From Burkholderiaceae bacterium (lineage in GTDB: Bacteria > Pseudomonadota > Gammaproteobacteria > Burkholderiales > Burkholderiaceae): a stretch of 11,284 nucleotides of DNA. The DNA lies in contig JALORV010000055.1 in assembly GCA_025458735.1 (NCBI GenBank), positions 1-11,284 of the forward strand, given 5' to 3'. Both the position numbers and the translations under genes were made by a program. The notes under the pieces were generated by a model. It worked only from the letters and a program-made list of their open reading frames with translations. It was not told the DNA's origin and made no database searches. Below, piece after piece: positions 1-7,201 of this stretch (its first letter is position 1; each line of letters begins with the position of its first letter).

Positions 1-270
1 CCACAGCTCGCCCAGCCGACGCATCGGCGGCAGCCGCGTGAAGCCGTCACGGAAGCGCTGCACGCGCCCTCCTTCATGGTCGACCGCGATCAGCAGGGAT
101 GGACGGCGCAGCGCGTGAATCTCGGCCGTCAGCGCCCGCAGCTGCGCCGGAGTCTCGAAGTTCGCCGAGAACAGGATCACCATGCCCACCAGCGGATGCG
201 CCAGCCGCTCGCGGTCGAGCGCCGTCAGGCTCGTTCCCTGTATTCCCACCACAACCGGTCCGAGCTTCAA
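1..270 (-). CDS. nagZ: NagZ, beta-N-acetylhexosaminidase (partial, 3' end beyond left edge)
   Basis: This is the N-terminal 90 codons of a glycoside hydrolase family 3 beta-N-acetylglucosaminidase. The family removes GlcNAc from anhydromuropeptides in the cytoplasm during peptidoglycan recycling. Visible matches are [10 protein letters not shown] at the start, [14 protein letters not shown] at residues 25-38, and [20 protein letters not shown] at about 62-81, the conserved [11 protein letters not shown] substrate-binding segment of NagZ. The catalytic Asp and His would lie in the missing part. The likely start is TTG at 270-268, which overlaps the acpS stop as TTGA, with a GAGG-type ribosome binding site just upstream; the protein alignment begins there with no room for an earlier start. 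It is the last visible gene of the operon and is translationally coupled to acpS. Full NagZ is about 340 residues, so roughly a quarter is present. Confidence 0.93.
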   Translation of the reverse strand, partial: MKLGPVVVGIQGTSLTALDRERLAHPLVGMVILFSANFETPAQLRALTAEIHALRRPSLLIAVDHEGGRVQRFRDGFTRLPPMRRLGELW

Positions 271-674
271 GGCCTGCCCTCGTCCACTTCGGCCACGGCG
301 TAGGCGGCCGCCATCTGTCGTTCATCGGTCACCGACACATGCAGCCGCAACCGGCGCTCGTCGGCATAGTGCTGCAGGGCCGGACTGGCGATGCGGGCCA
401 GTGGCCGCCCCGACGCATCATTGACGATCTCCACGGCGCGCCAGCTCATCGGCTGGCGCATGCCGAGGCCGAGTGCCTTGGCGATGGCTTCCTTGGCGGC
501 GAAGCGGGTGGCAAGGAAGGCGATGCCGCGTGCGGTCGAGCGTTCGCGCCGCGCGTGATAGCGCTGCAGCTCCTGCGGCCCGAGGATGCGCTGCGCGAAG
601 CGCTCGCCGTGGCGGGCTGCGGCGTCACGGATGCGCTCGATCTCGATCAGGTCGATGCCGATGCCGTAGATCAC
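267..674 (-). CDS. acpS: AcpS, holo-[acyl-carrier-protein] synthase
   Basis: This 4'-phosphopantetheinyl transferase moves the phosphopantetheine arm of CoA onto a serine of apo-ACP, activating fatty acid synthesis in the cytoplasm. With a GTG start at 674-672 the protein is 135 residues, close to the usual 125-130. It begins (M)[14 protein letters not shown], matching the family N-terminus, with Asp8 as the expected magnesium ligand. The second signature, [13 protein letters not shown], lies at residues 57-69 and carries the metal-binding Glu62. The frame stays open upstream to an ATG at 716, but that would add 14 residues not seen in the family and overlap pdxJ by 32 bases, so GTG is preferred; its ribosome binding site is weak. 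It follows the pdxJ stop by 10 bases and overlaps nagZ by four. The pdxJ-acpS pairing is widespread in proteobacteria. Confidence 0.95.
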   Translation of the reverse strand: MIYGIGIDLIEIERIRDAAARHGERFAQRILGPQELQRYHARRERSTARGIAFLATRFAAKEAIAKALGLGMRQPMSWRAVEIVNDASGRPLARIASPALQHYADERRLRLHVSVTDERQMAAAYAVAEVDEGRP

Positions 675-684
675 GCTGCGGCGC

Positions 685-1401
685 TCAGGCACAGCCTGCC
701 CTGCGGATTTCTGCAAGGTACTTGCCGACGGTCGCCGCCAGTCCGAACTCCAGCGCGTCGGCGATCAGCGCATGGCCGATCGAAACCTCATCCACACCGG
801 GCACCGCGCGCAGGAACGCCGCCAGGTTCTGCAGATTGAGGTCGTGGCCGGCCGCCGCCGCCGCTGCGGCATAGCGCTGCAGCACCGGCTGCTGCTGCGG
901 CGTGCCCCAGGCCTGCGCATACGGCTCCGTGTACAGCTCGACGCGGTCCGCTCCCAGCGCCGCCGCATGCGTCATCGCCGCCGGCTCGGGATCCATGAAC
1001 AGGCTGACACGCGCGCCCAGTGCGCGCGCCTGCTGCACCAGGGGACGCAGCCGCTCGACGTCGGCCGGCAGGTTCCAGCCGTGGTCTGACGTGAAGGCGC
1101 CGCTCTCGTCGGGCACGAAGGTGCACTGGTGCGGGCGCACCTGCTCGACGAATTCGAGCAGGCCGTGGAACGGATTGCCTTCGATGTTGAACTCACAGGC
1201 CGGCCAGCGCTGCAGCAGCCCGGCCAGTTCGGCGACATCGGGCGCGCGCACGTGGCGCCCGTCCGGGCGTGGATGCACGGTGATGCCGTCGGCACCCGCC
1301 TCGAGCGCGAGCACGGCGGCCCGCGCAACGCTCGGGATGCCGATCGTGCGCGTGTTGCGCAGCAGGGCGACCTTGTTGAGGTTGACGCTGAGAGCCGTCA
1401 T
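685..1401 (-). CDS. pdxJ: PdxJ, pyridoxine 5'-phosphate synthase (divergent subgroup, possible internal deletion)
   Basis: PdxJ condenses 1-deoxy-D-xylulose 5-phosphate with 3-amino-2-oxopropyl phosphate to make pyridoxine 5'-phosphate, in the DXP-dependent vitamin B6 pathway. The 238-residue protein is a TIM barrel. Visible motifs are LSVNLNKVALLRN (4-16), GADGITVHPRPDGRH (36-50, His43), EFNIEGNPFHG (70-80, Glu74), HQCTFVPDE (91-99), ADRVELYTEPYA (151-162), AGHDLN (184-189, His186) and DEVSIGHALI (204-213). The NLNK, HPRPD and NIEGNPF forms resemble Bacteroidetes and Xanthomonas PdxJ rather than the NIDH/HLRED/NLEMA form typical of E. coli and most betaproteobacteria. Residues 178-184 are seven alanines running straight into GHDL, where the family normally has G-x-x-V-N-A before GHDL, so 6-9 residues seem to be missing. 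recO ends 31 bases upstream. The ribosome binding site is weak. Family assignment is secure, activity less so. Confidence 0.93.
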   Translation of the reverse strand: MTALSVNLNKVALLRNTRTIGIPSVARAAVLALEAGADGITVHPRPDGRHVRAPDVAELAGLLQRWPACEFNIEGNPFHGLLEFVEQVRPHQCTFVPDESGAFTSDHGWNLPADVERLRPLVQQARALGARVSLFMDPEPAAMTHAAALGADRVELYTEPYAQAWGTPQQQPVLQRYAAAAAAAGHDLNLQNLAAFLRAVPGVDEVSIGHALIADALEFGLAATVGKYLAEIRRAGCA

Positions 1402-1432
1402 GGCCGGTGGCCGGGAGTGCGGCGGTAGCAGT

Positions 1433-2200
1433 TCACAGCTGGTGCAGGTCGAGCAGGATGCGGCGGGTGTTCAGCGGCTTGCCGTCGAGATGGTAGCGAA
1501 TCACCTGCCGCAGCATGCCCTTGGCTTCGGCGGCCACCGTGGGATCAGCGAACTCGCTGCGCGCCATGGCAAGCAAGGTGGCGCCCGAGACGGCCGTGCC
1601 GTCGACGTCGCGCTCGCCCGGGCCCAGCCGCTGCGCGCCCGATTCGGCGCGGAAGCAGTAACGCGCCGTTCGCTCGATCGGTTCGCCGTCGGCGCAGCGA
1701 TCCAGCGGCACCGCGTAGCCGACTTCGCGCAGCAGCTCGAGCTCGAACTGGCGCAGCGTGACGTCATGCCGGGCCGCGCCGAGGCCGCGCAGCATCTCCA
1801 GATAGTGCGTGTACAGCCGCTCGTGGGGATCGGCGCGCGCCAGCAGGCGCACGATCAGCTCGTTGGCATAGAACGCGGCCAGCAGCGCGTTGCCGCGCAG
1901 CGGCGCCAGCCCGCCCACCCACTCCACCCGCACCAGGTTGCGGATCTCCCCACGGCCACTCCACGACAGCGCCAGCGGCGCGAACGGCGCCAGCAGGCCG
2001 CGGTACTGCGAGGTCGGGCGCTTGGCGCCGCGCGCCACCAGGGCCATGCGGCCGTAGTCGCGCGTGAAGGCCTCGACGATCAGGCTGGTTTCGCGCCAGG
2101 CATAGGTGTGAAGCACGACGCCCGGCTGGTGATCGACGCGGGCATCACTGCCGCGGCGCAGCCCGGCCGGCGGCCGCGCGCGCGCCGCGCCGTCAGCCAT
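1433..2200 (-). CDS. recO: RecO, DNA repair protein
   Basis: RecO works with RecR and RecF to load RecA onto SSB-coated single-stranded DNA in gap repair and recombination. The 255-residue length is normal. After a basic, Ala/Arg-rich N-terminus of about 20 residues, family similarity starts at VDHQPGVVLHTYAWRETSLI (22-41). It continues through the OB-fold (FTRDYGRMALVARGAKRP, residues 45-62) and the helical domain (NELIVRLL, then FELELLREVGYAVPLDRC). The zinc-binding cysteine cluster found in many Gram-positive RecO proteins is not visible, as is common in proteobacteria. The start ATG at 2200 lies inside the end of era, giving an 8-base overlap (ATGGCTGA). No in-frame ATG, GTG or TTG start fits better near residue 22, so the extended start is kept. 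Confidence 0.94.
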   Translation of the reverse strand: MADGAARARPPAGLRRGSDARVDHQPGVVLHTYAWRETSLIVEAFTRDYGRMALVARGAKRPTSQYRGLLAPFAPLALSWSGRGEIRNLVRVEWVGGLAPLRGNALLAAFYANELIVRLLARADPHERLYTHYLEMLRGLGAARHDVTLRQFELELLREVGYAVPLDRCADGEPIERTARYCFRAESGAQRLGPGERDVDGTAVSGATLLAMARSEFADPTVAAEAKGMLRQVIRYHLDGKPLNTRRILLDLHQL

Positions 2201-3095
2201 AGCCGAGCTTCCTGAGCGCCGCCGGATCGTCGCTCCAGCCCTTCTTCACCCGCACCCAGACCTCCAGGTACACGGGCTTGCCGAGCATCTGCTGGATCTC
2301 CTCGCGTGCGAGGCGCGAGATCTCGCGCAGCTTGGCGCCCTGCGCGCCGATCACGATGCCCTTGTGCGCGTCGCGCTCGACCACCAGCGTGGCATCGATC
2401 TCGGCCCGCGCGTCGGTCTCCTGCCAGCGCTCGATGGTGACGGCAATGCCGTACGGCAACTCGTCGCCCAGCAGGCGATAGGCCTTTTCGCGCACCAGTT
2501 CGGCTGCGAGGAAGCGCGCGCTGCGGTCGGTGTACTGGTCCGGGTCGAAGAGCGGCACGCCTTCCGGCAGCAACCGGCGGATTTCCTGCAGCAGGTCTTC
2601 GAGCTGGCGCGACTTTTCTGCGCTGACCGGCACGATGGCTGCAAAGGGATGGCGCTGCATGGACTCGGCCATCATCGGCAGCAGCCGCTCGCGGTCACGC
2701 AGCAGATCGGTCTTGTTCAGCGCCAGGATCACGCGCCCGGGCGTGCGCGGCAGCAGCGCCAGCACGGCTTCGTCGGCCGCGGTCCAGCCCGCAGCATCGA
2801 TCACCAGGATGATGGCGTCGACATCGCCGAGGGCAGCGGTGACGGCGCTCGTCATGCGCTGGTTCAGGGCACTGCGGTGACGGCGCTGGTAGCCCGGCGT
2901 GTCGACGAAGATGATCTGCGACTCTGCATCGGTGCGAACGCCGAGCACCCGCTCGCGCGTCGTCTGCGGCTTGCGCGAGGTGATGCTGACGCGCTCGCCC
3001 ACCAGAGCGTTGATCAGGGTCGACTTGCCGACATTCGGCCGGCCGACCACGGCCACCCGCCCGACACGGCACACCCCGGGCTGCGCGTCTGGCAT
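2193..3095 (-). CDS. era: Era, ribosome-assembly GTPase
   Basis: Era binds the 3' end of 16S rRNA and helps 30S subunit maturation, coupling ribosome assembly to growth. The 300-residue protein has all GTPase motifs: G1 GRPNVGKS (18-25), the KPQTTR switch I segment (42-47), G3 DTPG (65-68), G4 NKTD (127-130) and G5 SAE (158-160). A linker with YTDRSARFLAAELVREKAYR (188-207) leads to the type II KH RNA-binding domain, with KGIVIGAQGAKLREI at about 245-259. The length equals that of E. coli Era (301). The start ATG shares its A with the rnc stop (TGATG), a coupled junction, and the 3' end overlaps recO by 8 bases. The rnc-era-recO order is the classic proteobacterial operon. Confidence 0.98.
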   Translation of the reverse strand: MPDAQPGVCRVGRVAVVGRPNVGKSTLINALVGERVSITSRKPQTTRERVLGVRTDAESQIIFVDTPGYQRRHRSALNQRMTSAVTAALGDVDAIILVIDAAGWTAADEAVLALLPRTPGRVILALNKTDLLRDRERLLPMMAESMQRHPFAAIVPVSAEKSRQLEDLLQEIRRLLPEGVPLFDPDQYTDRSARFLAAELVREKAYRLLGDELPYGIAVTIERWQETDARAEIDATLVVERDAHKGIVIGAQGAKLREISRLAREEIQQMLGKPVYLEVWVRVKKGWSDDPAALRKLGYG

Positions 3096-3952
3096 CAGGC
3101 CGGATCGCTGGTCGCCACGGTGCCCGGCGCCGCCTCGGGGGCCGCTTCGGACACAGGCTCGGCCGGCGCCGGCGCCTTGCCGGCAGCGCGCTCAGCGGGG
3201 CGGTCGACTCGACCCTCGGCCGGCGCAGTCCCGGCTTCCGGGGCCGCCGCCGGCTTCTTGCGTGTGCGACGCCCGAGATGCATCGCCTGCTGGGCGGCCT
3301 CGAAGGCCTTCTTGGCCGCCGACTGCTCGGCCGCGCGACGGCTGCGTCCGGTGCCATGCACGCTGATCTCCAGCTTCGGAATCGCGCACTCGACTTCGAA
3401 TTCCTGGTTGTGCGCGGCGCCACGCGTCTCCACCACCGTGTAGACCGGCAGGGCGATCCGCTTGCCCTGCAGGTATTCCTGCAGCAGCGTCTTGCTGTCC
3501 TTGCCGAGCGTCTTCGGGTCGACGCTCTTGAGCACCGGGTCGAACAGCTTGCCGATCACGCCGCGGGCGGCGTCGAAGCCGCTGTCGAGGAATATGGCGC
3601 CGAACAGCGCCTCCATCGTGTCGGCCAGGATCGACGGGCGGCGGAATCCGCCACTCTTCATCTCGCCCTCGCCCAGCCGCAGGAAGTCAGACAGCACCAG
3701 GCGCTCGGCGATGTCGGCCAGCGACTGCTGCTTGACCAGGTTGGCCCGCAGGCGCGACAGATCGCCTTCGTCGAGCCGCCCGTACTTCTGGAACAGGATC
3801 TGCGCGATCGCGCAGTTCAGGACGGCATCGCCGAGGAACTCGAGGCGCTCGTTGTGGATGGCGCCGTGACTGCGGTGCGTGACCGCCTGTTCGAGCAGCA
3901 GGTGCTGGACGAAGGTGTAGCCGAGGCGCGCTTCAAGCGCCGCCAGTTCCAT
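3095..3952 (-). CDS. rnc: Ribonuclease III with C-terminal Ala/Pro/Glu-rich tail
   Basis: RNase III cleaves double-stranded RNA, including the 30S rRNA precursor and structured mRNAs. The catalytic domain occupies about residues 1-150, with the signature [12 protein letters not shown] (34-45). Expected metal-binding acidic residues are at Glu38, Asp42, Asp111 and Glu114 ([14 protein letters not shown] segment). The double-stranded RNA-binding domain spans about 152-224 ([14 protein letters not shown] to [18 protein letters not shown]). The total of 285 residues exceeds the usual 220-230 because residues about 226-285 form a tail that starts basic (GRRTRKKP) and continues as Ala/Pro/Glu repeats with no predicted fold. 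Extended tails are known in some betaproteobacterial RNase III proteins. The start ATG has a GAGGA ribosome binding site nine bases upstream. It follows the DUF4845 gene by 24 bases and shares TGATG with era. Confidence 0.98.
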   Translation of the reverse strand: MELAALEARLGYTFVQHLLLEQAVTHRSHGAIHNERLEFLGDAVLNCAIAQILFQKYGRLDEGDLSRLRANLVKQQSLADIAERLVLSDFLRLGEGEMKSGGFRRPSILADTMEALFGAIFLDSGFDAARGVIGKLFDPVLKSVDPKTLGKDSKTLLQEYLQGKRIALPVYTVVETRGAAHNQEFEVECAIPKLEISVHGTGRSRRAAEQSAAKKAFEAAQQAMHLGRRTRKKPAAAPEAGTAPAEGRVDRPAERAAGKAPAPAEPVSEAAPEAAPGTVATSDPA

Positions 3953-3976
3953 GGGCTCGGATCCTCGGCCGTACGC

Positions 3977-4360
3977 TCATGGAACGGCCCGGCGCTGGCG
4001 ATCGCGCGTGGTGCCGGCGAAGTCGATCACGAGGGCGACGTTGTCCATGATCGGGATCCGCTTGGTGTAGGCGTAGCTGATGACGACCTGGTCGCCCTCC
4101 TTCGTGATGTCCAGGTCGCTGCTGCGGATCGAGGTGATGTCGTCGATCGTCGCATGGCGGTCGAAGGCTGCCTTGATATCGCCGACGGTGCTGCCTTCGT
4201 TCTTGATCTTCTGCACGGCGCGCTCGATGGCGATGTACTCGATCACGGCCGGTACGGTCCGGAAACCCAGCGCCAGCAGGCCCACCACGATCAGCCCGAT
4301 GAAGATGAGGCCGATGATGCTGAGCCCGCGCTGGCGCCGGCGGCTTCGGAATTTTTCCAT
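3977..4360 (-). CDS. DUF4845 family single-pass membrane protein
   Basis: This 127-residue protein sits between lepB and rnc, where a DUF4845 protein occurs in many beta- and gammaproteobacteria. The N-terminus is basic (KFRSRRRQR), followed by one hydrophobic segment at about residues 13-33 (GLSIIGLIFIGLIVVGLLAL), then a small soluble domain, probably periplasmic, of about 90 residues with a TIDDITSIRSSDLDITKEGD stretch. The RGLS start of the hydrophobic segment recalls type IV prepilin leaders, but no Glu sits at position +5, so it is not called a pilin. The ATG at 4360-4358 is chosen because the family match starts there; the frame stays open far upstream only as an antisense-like shadow inside lepB. 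Its leader (4361-4395) is AT-rich compared with its surroundings and has only a weak ribosome binding site. The biochemical function is unknown. Confidence 0.85.
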   Translation of the reverse strand: MEKFRSRRRQRGLSIIGLIFIGLIVVGLLALGFRTVPAVIEYIAIERAVQKIKNEGSTVGDIKAAFDRHATIDDITSIRSSDLDITKEGDQVVISYAYTKRIPIMDNVALVIDFAGTTRDRQRRAVP

Positions 4361-4395
4361 TTTCCGTTTCTTTTCAGAGACTTGAGCGCAGGAGT

Positions 4396-5286
4396 TTACT
4401 TGAATCCGCCGACCCGGCCGATATTGCCAAAGTTCATCCAGATCAGAAAGGCGCGGCCGACGATGTTTTCGTCCGGGACAAACCCCCAGAAACGGCTGTC
4501 CTCGCTGTTGTCCCGATTGTCGCCCATCATGAAATAGTGCCCCGGAGGCACGGTACAGACGAGCCCGCTGCCGCTGTATTGACAGGCCCCGGGGTGCGTG
4601 TTGGGAAAGCCCCCGGTCACCCCCGGCGGAACCGCCTCGTTGACGATGACCCGGTGGCGCACCTCGCCAAGGCTTTCCTCGAACTGGGCATAGAACTGCA
4701 TGCGGTCCGGGTCGTAGTAGTTGTCGAGCCGGGTGAGCGGCACTTCCTTGCCGTTGACCGTCAGCCGCTTGTTGAAGTACTCGATGCGGTCGCCCGGCAG
4801 GCCGACGACGCGCTTGATGTAGTCCTGCGACGGGTTCAGCGGGAAGCGGAACACCATGACGTCGCCGCGCTTCGGCTGGCCGATCTCGATCACCTTCCTG
4901 TTGATCACCGGCAGCCGGATGCCGTACTCGTACTTGTTGACGAGGATGAGGTCGCCGACCTCCAGCGTCGGCAGCATGGAACCCGACGGGATGCGGAACG
5001 GCTCGTACAGGAAGGACCGCAGCAGGAACACCGCCAGGATCACCGGAAAGAAGCTCGCCGTGTACTCCAGCCAGGCGGGCTGCCGGATCGCGCCCTCCTC
5101 CAGGCTGCGCCGCTCCTGCACGACGATCGGCTCCTTGCGCGCGAGCGCGGCGGCATTGCGCTGGTCGAAGTCGGCCAGCAGCTGCTCCGCCCGCGTCCGG
5201 CGCTGCCGCGCAAACACGAACCGGTCCGCCAGCCACAGCACACCGGTGAAGACCGTCAGGACAAACAGTATCAACGCGAAGTTCAT
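4396..5286 (-). CDS. lepB: LepB, signal peptidase I
   Basis: Signal peptidase I removes signal peptides from Sec- and Tat-exported proteins at the periplasmic face of the inner membrane. The 296-residue protein has two membrane segments, at about residues 3-22 and 76-92, separated by a charged cytoplasmic loop as in E. coli LepB. The catalytic serine is Ser103 in [10 protein letters not shown] (99-108) and the general base Lys158 in [13 protein letters not shown] (155-167). Box [17 protein letters not shown], lies near residues 255-270. The start ATG at 5286 has an AAAGG ribosome binding site four bases upstream. The frameshifted lepA frame happens to end in ATGA over this start, whereas the ancestral lepA stop lies 64 bases upstream. 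It likely processes exported proteins such as DegP and RseB from this window. Confidence 0.98.
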   Translation of the reverse strand: MNFALILFVLTVFTGVLWLADRFVFARQRRTRAEQLLADFDQRNAAALARKEPIVVQERRSLEEGAIRQPAWLEYTASFFPVILAVFLLRSFLYEPFRIPSGSMLPTLEVGDLILVNKYEYGIRLPVINRKVIEIGQPKRGDVMVFRFPLNPSQDYIKRVVGLPGDRIEYFNKRLTVNGKEVPLTRLDNYYDPDRMQFYAQFEESLGEVRHRVIVNEAVPPGVTGGFPNTHPGACQYSGSGLVCTVPPGHYFMMGDNRDNSEDSRFWGFVPDENIVGRAFLIWMNFGNIGRVGGFK

Positions 5287-7070
5287 GGTGCCTTTGCCAT
5301 TGGCCGCTGCCGTTTGCCGCCCGCGCCCCGGCGGCCGACCGGGGCGCCCGCTACTTGTCTTCGACCTGCAGGATCGCCAGGAAGGCTTCCTGCGGAATCT
5401 CGACGGTGCCGACCTGCTTCATCCGCTTCTTGCCGGCCTTCTGCTTCTCGAGCAGCTTCTTCTTGCGCGTGATGTCGCCGCCGTAGCACTTGGCCAGCAC
5501 GTTCCTGGCGCGGGATCAGCTTGCGCATCTTGGCGGTCACTTCCCGGCCGCGGTAGATGGCGTTCGCGCGGTGCACGATCACGCTCAGCGCGTCGACCCG
5601 GTCGCCGTTGATCAGCATGTCGACCTTGACGACATCCGCCGCGCGGTATTCCTTGAACTCGTAGTCCATCGACGCATAGCCGCGCGACACCGACTTCAGC
5701 TTGTCGAAGAAGTCCATCACGATCTCGGCGAGCGGCAGCTCGTACTTCAGGATCACGTGCCGGCTGTGGTACGTGAGGTCGGTCTGGATGCCGCGCTTGC
5801 CGATGCACAGCGTGATCACCTGCCCGACGAACTCCTGGGGAACGAAGATCGTGACGTCGACGATCGGCTCGCGGATCTCCTCGATGCGGGCCGGGTCCGG
5901 CATCTTCGACGGGTTCTCGACCGACACGACGGTACCGTCGCGCAGCAGCACCTCGTAGACCACCGACGGCGCGGTGGTGATGAGGTCCATGTCGTACTCG
6001 CGCTCCAGCCGCTCCTGCACGATGTCCATGTGCAGCAGCCCGAGGAAGCCGCAGCGGAAGCCGAAGCCGAGCGCCTGCGACACCTCGGGTTCGAAGTGCA
6101 GCGACGCGTCGTTCAGCTGCAGCTTCGTCAGCGCCTCGCGCAGCGCCTCGTACTGGTTGGACTCGACCGGGAACAGCCCCGCGAAGACCTGCGACTTCAC
6201 TTCCTTGAAGCCCGGCAGCGGTGCCGCGGCGGGCTTGCCGGCGTGGGTCACGGTGTCGCCGACGTGCGCGTCGCGCAGTTCCTTGATGCCGGAGATGACG
6301 AAGCCCACCTCGCCCGCCGAAAGCTGCTCACGCGGGCGCGACTTCGGCGTGAACACGCCGACCTGCTCGACCAGGTGGGTGGCGCCGGTGGCCATCAGCA
6401 GGATCTTGTCCTTGGGCCTGAGCGTGCCGTTGACGACGCGCACCAGCATCACGACGCCGACGTAGTTGTCGAACCAGGAGTCGATGATGAGCGCCTGCAG
6501 CGGCGCCGCGGGGTCGCCCTGCGGCGGCGGGATGCGCTCGATGATGCGCGCGAGGATCTCCTCCAGGCCGAGCCCGGTCTTGGCGCTGGCCAGCACGGCA
6601 TCATGGGCGTCGAGCCCGATCACGTCCTCGATCTCGGCCCGCGCCTCCTCGGCGTTGGCGGACGCGAGGTCCATCTTGTTGAGCACCGGCAGCACCTCGA
6701 CGCCGAGCTCGATCGCCGTGTAGCAGTTGGCCACCGTCTGCGCCTCGACCCCCTGCGAGGCGTCGACCACCAGCAGCGCGCCCTCGCAGGCCGACAGCGA
6801 CCGGCTCACTTCGTAGCTGAAGTCGACGTGTCCCGGGGTGTCGATCAGGTTCAGGGCGTACTTCTGCCCGTCGGCAGCGACGTATTCGAGCGCGGCGGTC
6901 TGCGCCTTGATCGTGATGCCGCGCTCGCGCTCCAGCGCCATCGAGTCGAGCACCTGCGCTTCCATTTCCCGTTCGGACAGGCCCCCGCAGCGCTGGATCA
7001 GGCGATCCGCGAGCGTCGACTTGCCGTGGTCGATGTGCGCGATGATGGAAAAGTTGCGGATGTGCTGCAT
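5283..7070 (-). CDS. lepA: LepA (elongation factor 4), C-terminus frameshifted by an apparent 74-nt deletion
   Basis: LepA/EF4 is a ribosome-associated translational GTPase linked to initiation and back-translocation. Residues 1-522 are a clean match: G1 AHIDHGKS (11-18), [10 protein letters not shown] (48-57), DTPGH (77-81), NKMD (131-134), then domains II, III and V up to KMRKLIPRQ. After Gln522 (codon 5507-5505) the open frame runs 73 unrelated basic residues to a TGA at 5285-5283. One base further on, in the +1 frame, the true C-terminus resumes as [18 protein letters not shown] and ends EDK-TAG at 5351. Between RQ and NVLAK, E. coli LepA has 25 residues; restoring 75 bases in place of the single remaining base would give 597 residues, the normal length. 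So about 74 bases appear lost and the C-terminal domain is disrupted. This is either a true mutation or an assembly error. The ribosome binding site before ATG 7070 is weak. Confidence 0.93.
   Translation of the reverse strand: MQHIRNFSIIAHIDHGKSTLADRLIQRCGGLSEREMEAQVLDSMALERERGITIKAQTAALEYVAADGQKYALNLIDTPGHVDFSYEVSRSLSACEGALLVVDASQGVEAQTVANCYTAIELGVEVLPVLNKMDLASANAEEARAEIEDVIGLDAHDAVLASAKTGLGLEEILARIIERIPPPQGDPAAPLQALIIDSWFDNYVGVVMLVRVVNGTLRPKDKILLMATGATHLVEQVGVFTPKSRPREQLSAGEVGFVISGIKELRDAHVGDTVTHAGKPAAAPLPGFKEVKSQVFAGLFPVESNQYEALREALTKLQLNDASLHFEPEVSQALGFGFRCGFLGLLHMDIVQERLEREYDMDLITTAPSVVYEVLLRDGTVVSVENPSKMPDPARIEEIREPIVDVTIFVPQEFVGQVITLCIGKRGIQTDLTYHSRHVILKYELPLAEIVMDFFDKLKSVSRGYASMDYEFKEYRAADVVKVDMLINGDRVDALSVIVHRANAIYRGREVTAKMRKLIPRQERAGQVLRRRHHAQEEAAREAEGRQEADEAGRHRRDSAGSLPGDPAGRRQVAGAPVGRRGAGGKRQRPMAKAP
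5323..5347. repeat. Perfect 9-bp inverted repeat in the lepA-lepB gap
   Basis: GCGCCCCGG (5323-5331) and CCGGGGCGC (5339-5347) are perfectly complementary around a 7-base spacer. The hairpin lies 3 bases past the ancestral lepA stop and about 37 bases before the lepB start. No T-tract follows it on the minus strand, so it is not a simple intrinsic terminator. It may protect the upstream mRNA or attenuate readthrough, which is inference. Confidence 0.6.
5351..5503 (-). pseudogene. lepA: Detached C-terminal end of lepA in the original frame
   Basis: Read from 5503 leftwards, this frame encodes 50 residues, [20 protein letters not shown] through [16 protein letters not shown] to an EDK end and TAG at 5353-5351. 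It is the near-invariant terminus of LepA. It has no start codon or ribosome binding site of its own and is out of frame with the upstream lepA body. It shows no internal stops or decay, so the frame break is recent or artefactual. Confidence 0.9.
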
Positions 7071-7112
7071 GCGAATTGCGCCGGAAGCGCCGGCGGCGGC
7101 CCTGGACGGCGC

Positions 7113-7142
7113 ATTTCAAGGCGCCAAGCGGCCCCGGAGCAA
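7113..7142 (-). promoter_or_regulatory. Weak candidate sigma-70-like promoter for lepA
   Basis: In the gap after the degP terminator, the minus strand reads TTGCTC (7142-7137), an 18-base spacer, then TGAAAT (7118-7113). These match the -35 and -10 consensus at about 3/6 and 4/6. A promoter is expected somewhere in 7071-7160 because a terminator precedes it and lepA follows, but this match is poor and could be chance. Confidence 0.2.
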
Positions 7143-7160
7143 AGGATCCGGGCACCGCGC

Positions 7161-7193
7161 AAACAAAAGGGGGTGACCGCGAGGCACACCCCC
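7161..7193 (-). terminator. Intrinsic terminator after degP
   Basis: On the minus strand, GGGGGTG (7193-7187) pairs perfectly with CACCCCC (7175-7169) around an 11-base loop, and is followed directly by TTTTGTTT (7168-7161). A GC-rich stem plus T-tract is the classic rho-independent form. It lies about 67 bases past the degP stop and separates the sigma-E module from the lepA operon. Confidence 0.8.
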
Positions 7194-7201
7194 AAATGGC
7201 A

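Noticed and set aside
3953..3976. Gap between the DUF4845 gene and rnc, examined for a promoter or the RNase III self-cleavage hairpin
   Set aside because: Only 24 bases, holding a normal GAGGA ribosome binding site and no stem of useful length.
902..4537. Other long plus-strand open frames (902-2215, 2364-3443, 3278-4537)
   Set aside because: Each is antisense to a verified gene (pdxJ/recO, era/rnc, or rnc/DUF4845/lepB) with low-complexity composition and no recognisable domain or convincing ribosome binding site.
3977..5236. A 419-codon minus frame joining the DUF4845 protein to upstream sequence
   Set aside because: The N-terminal two thirds is an out-of-frame shadow of lepB. Only the part from ATG 4360 matches a family.
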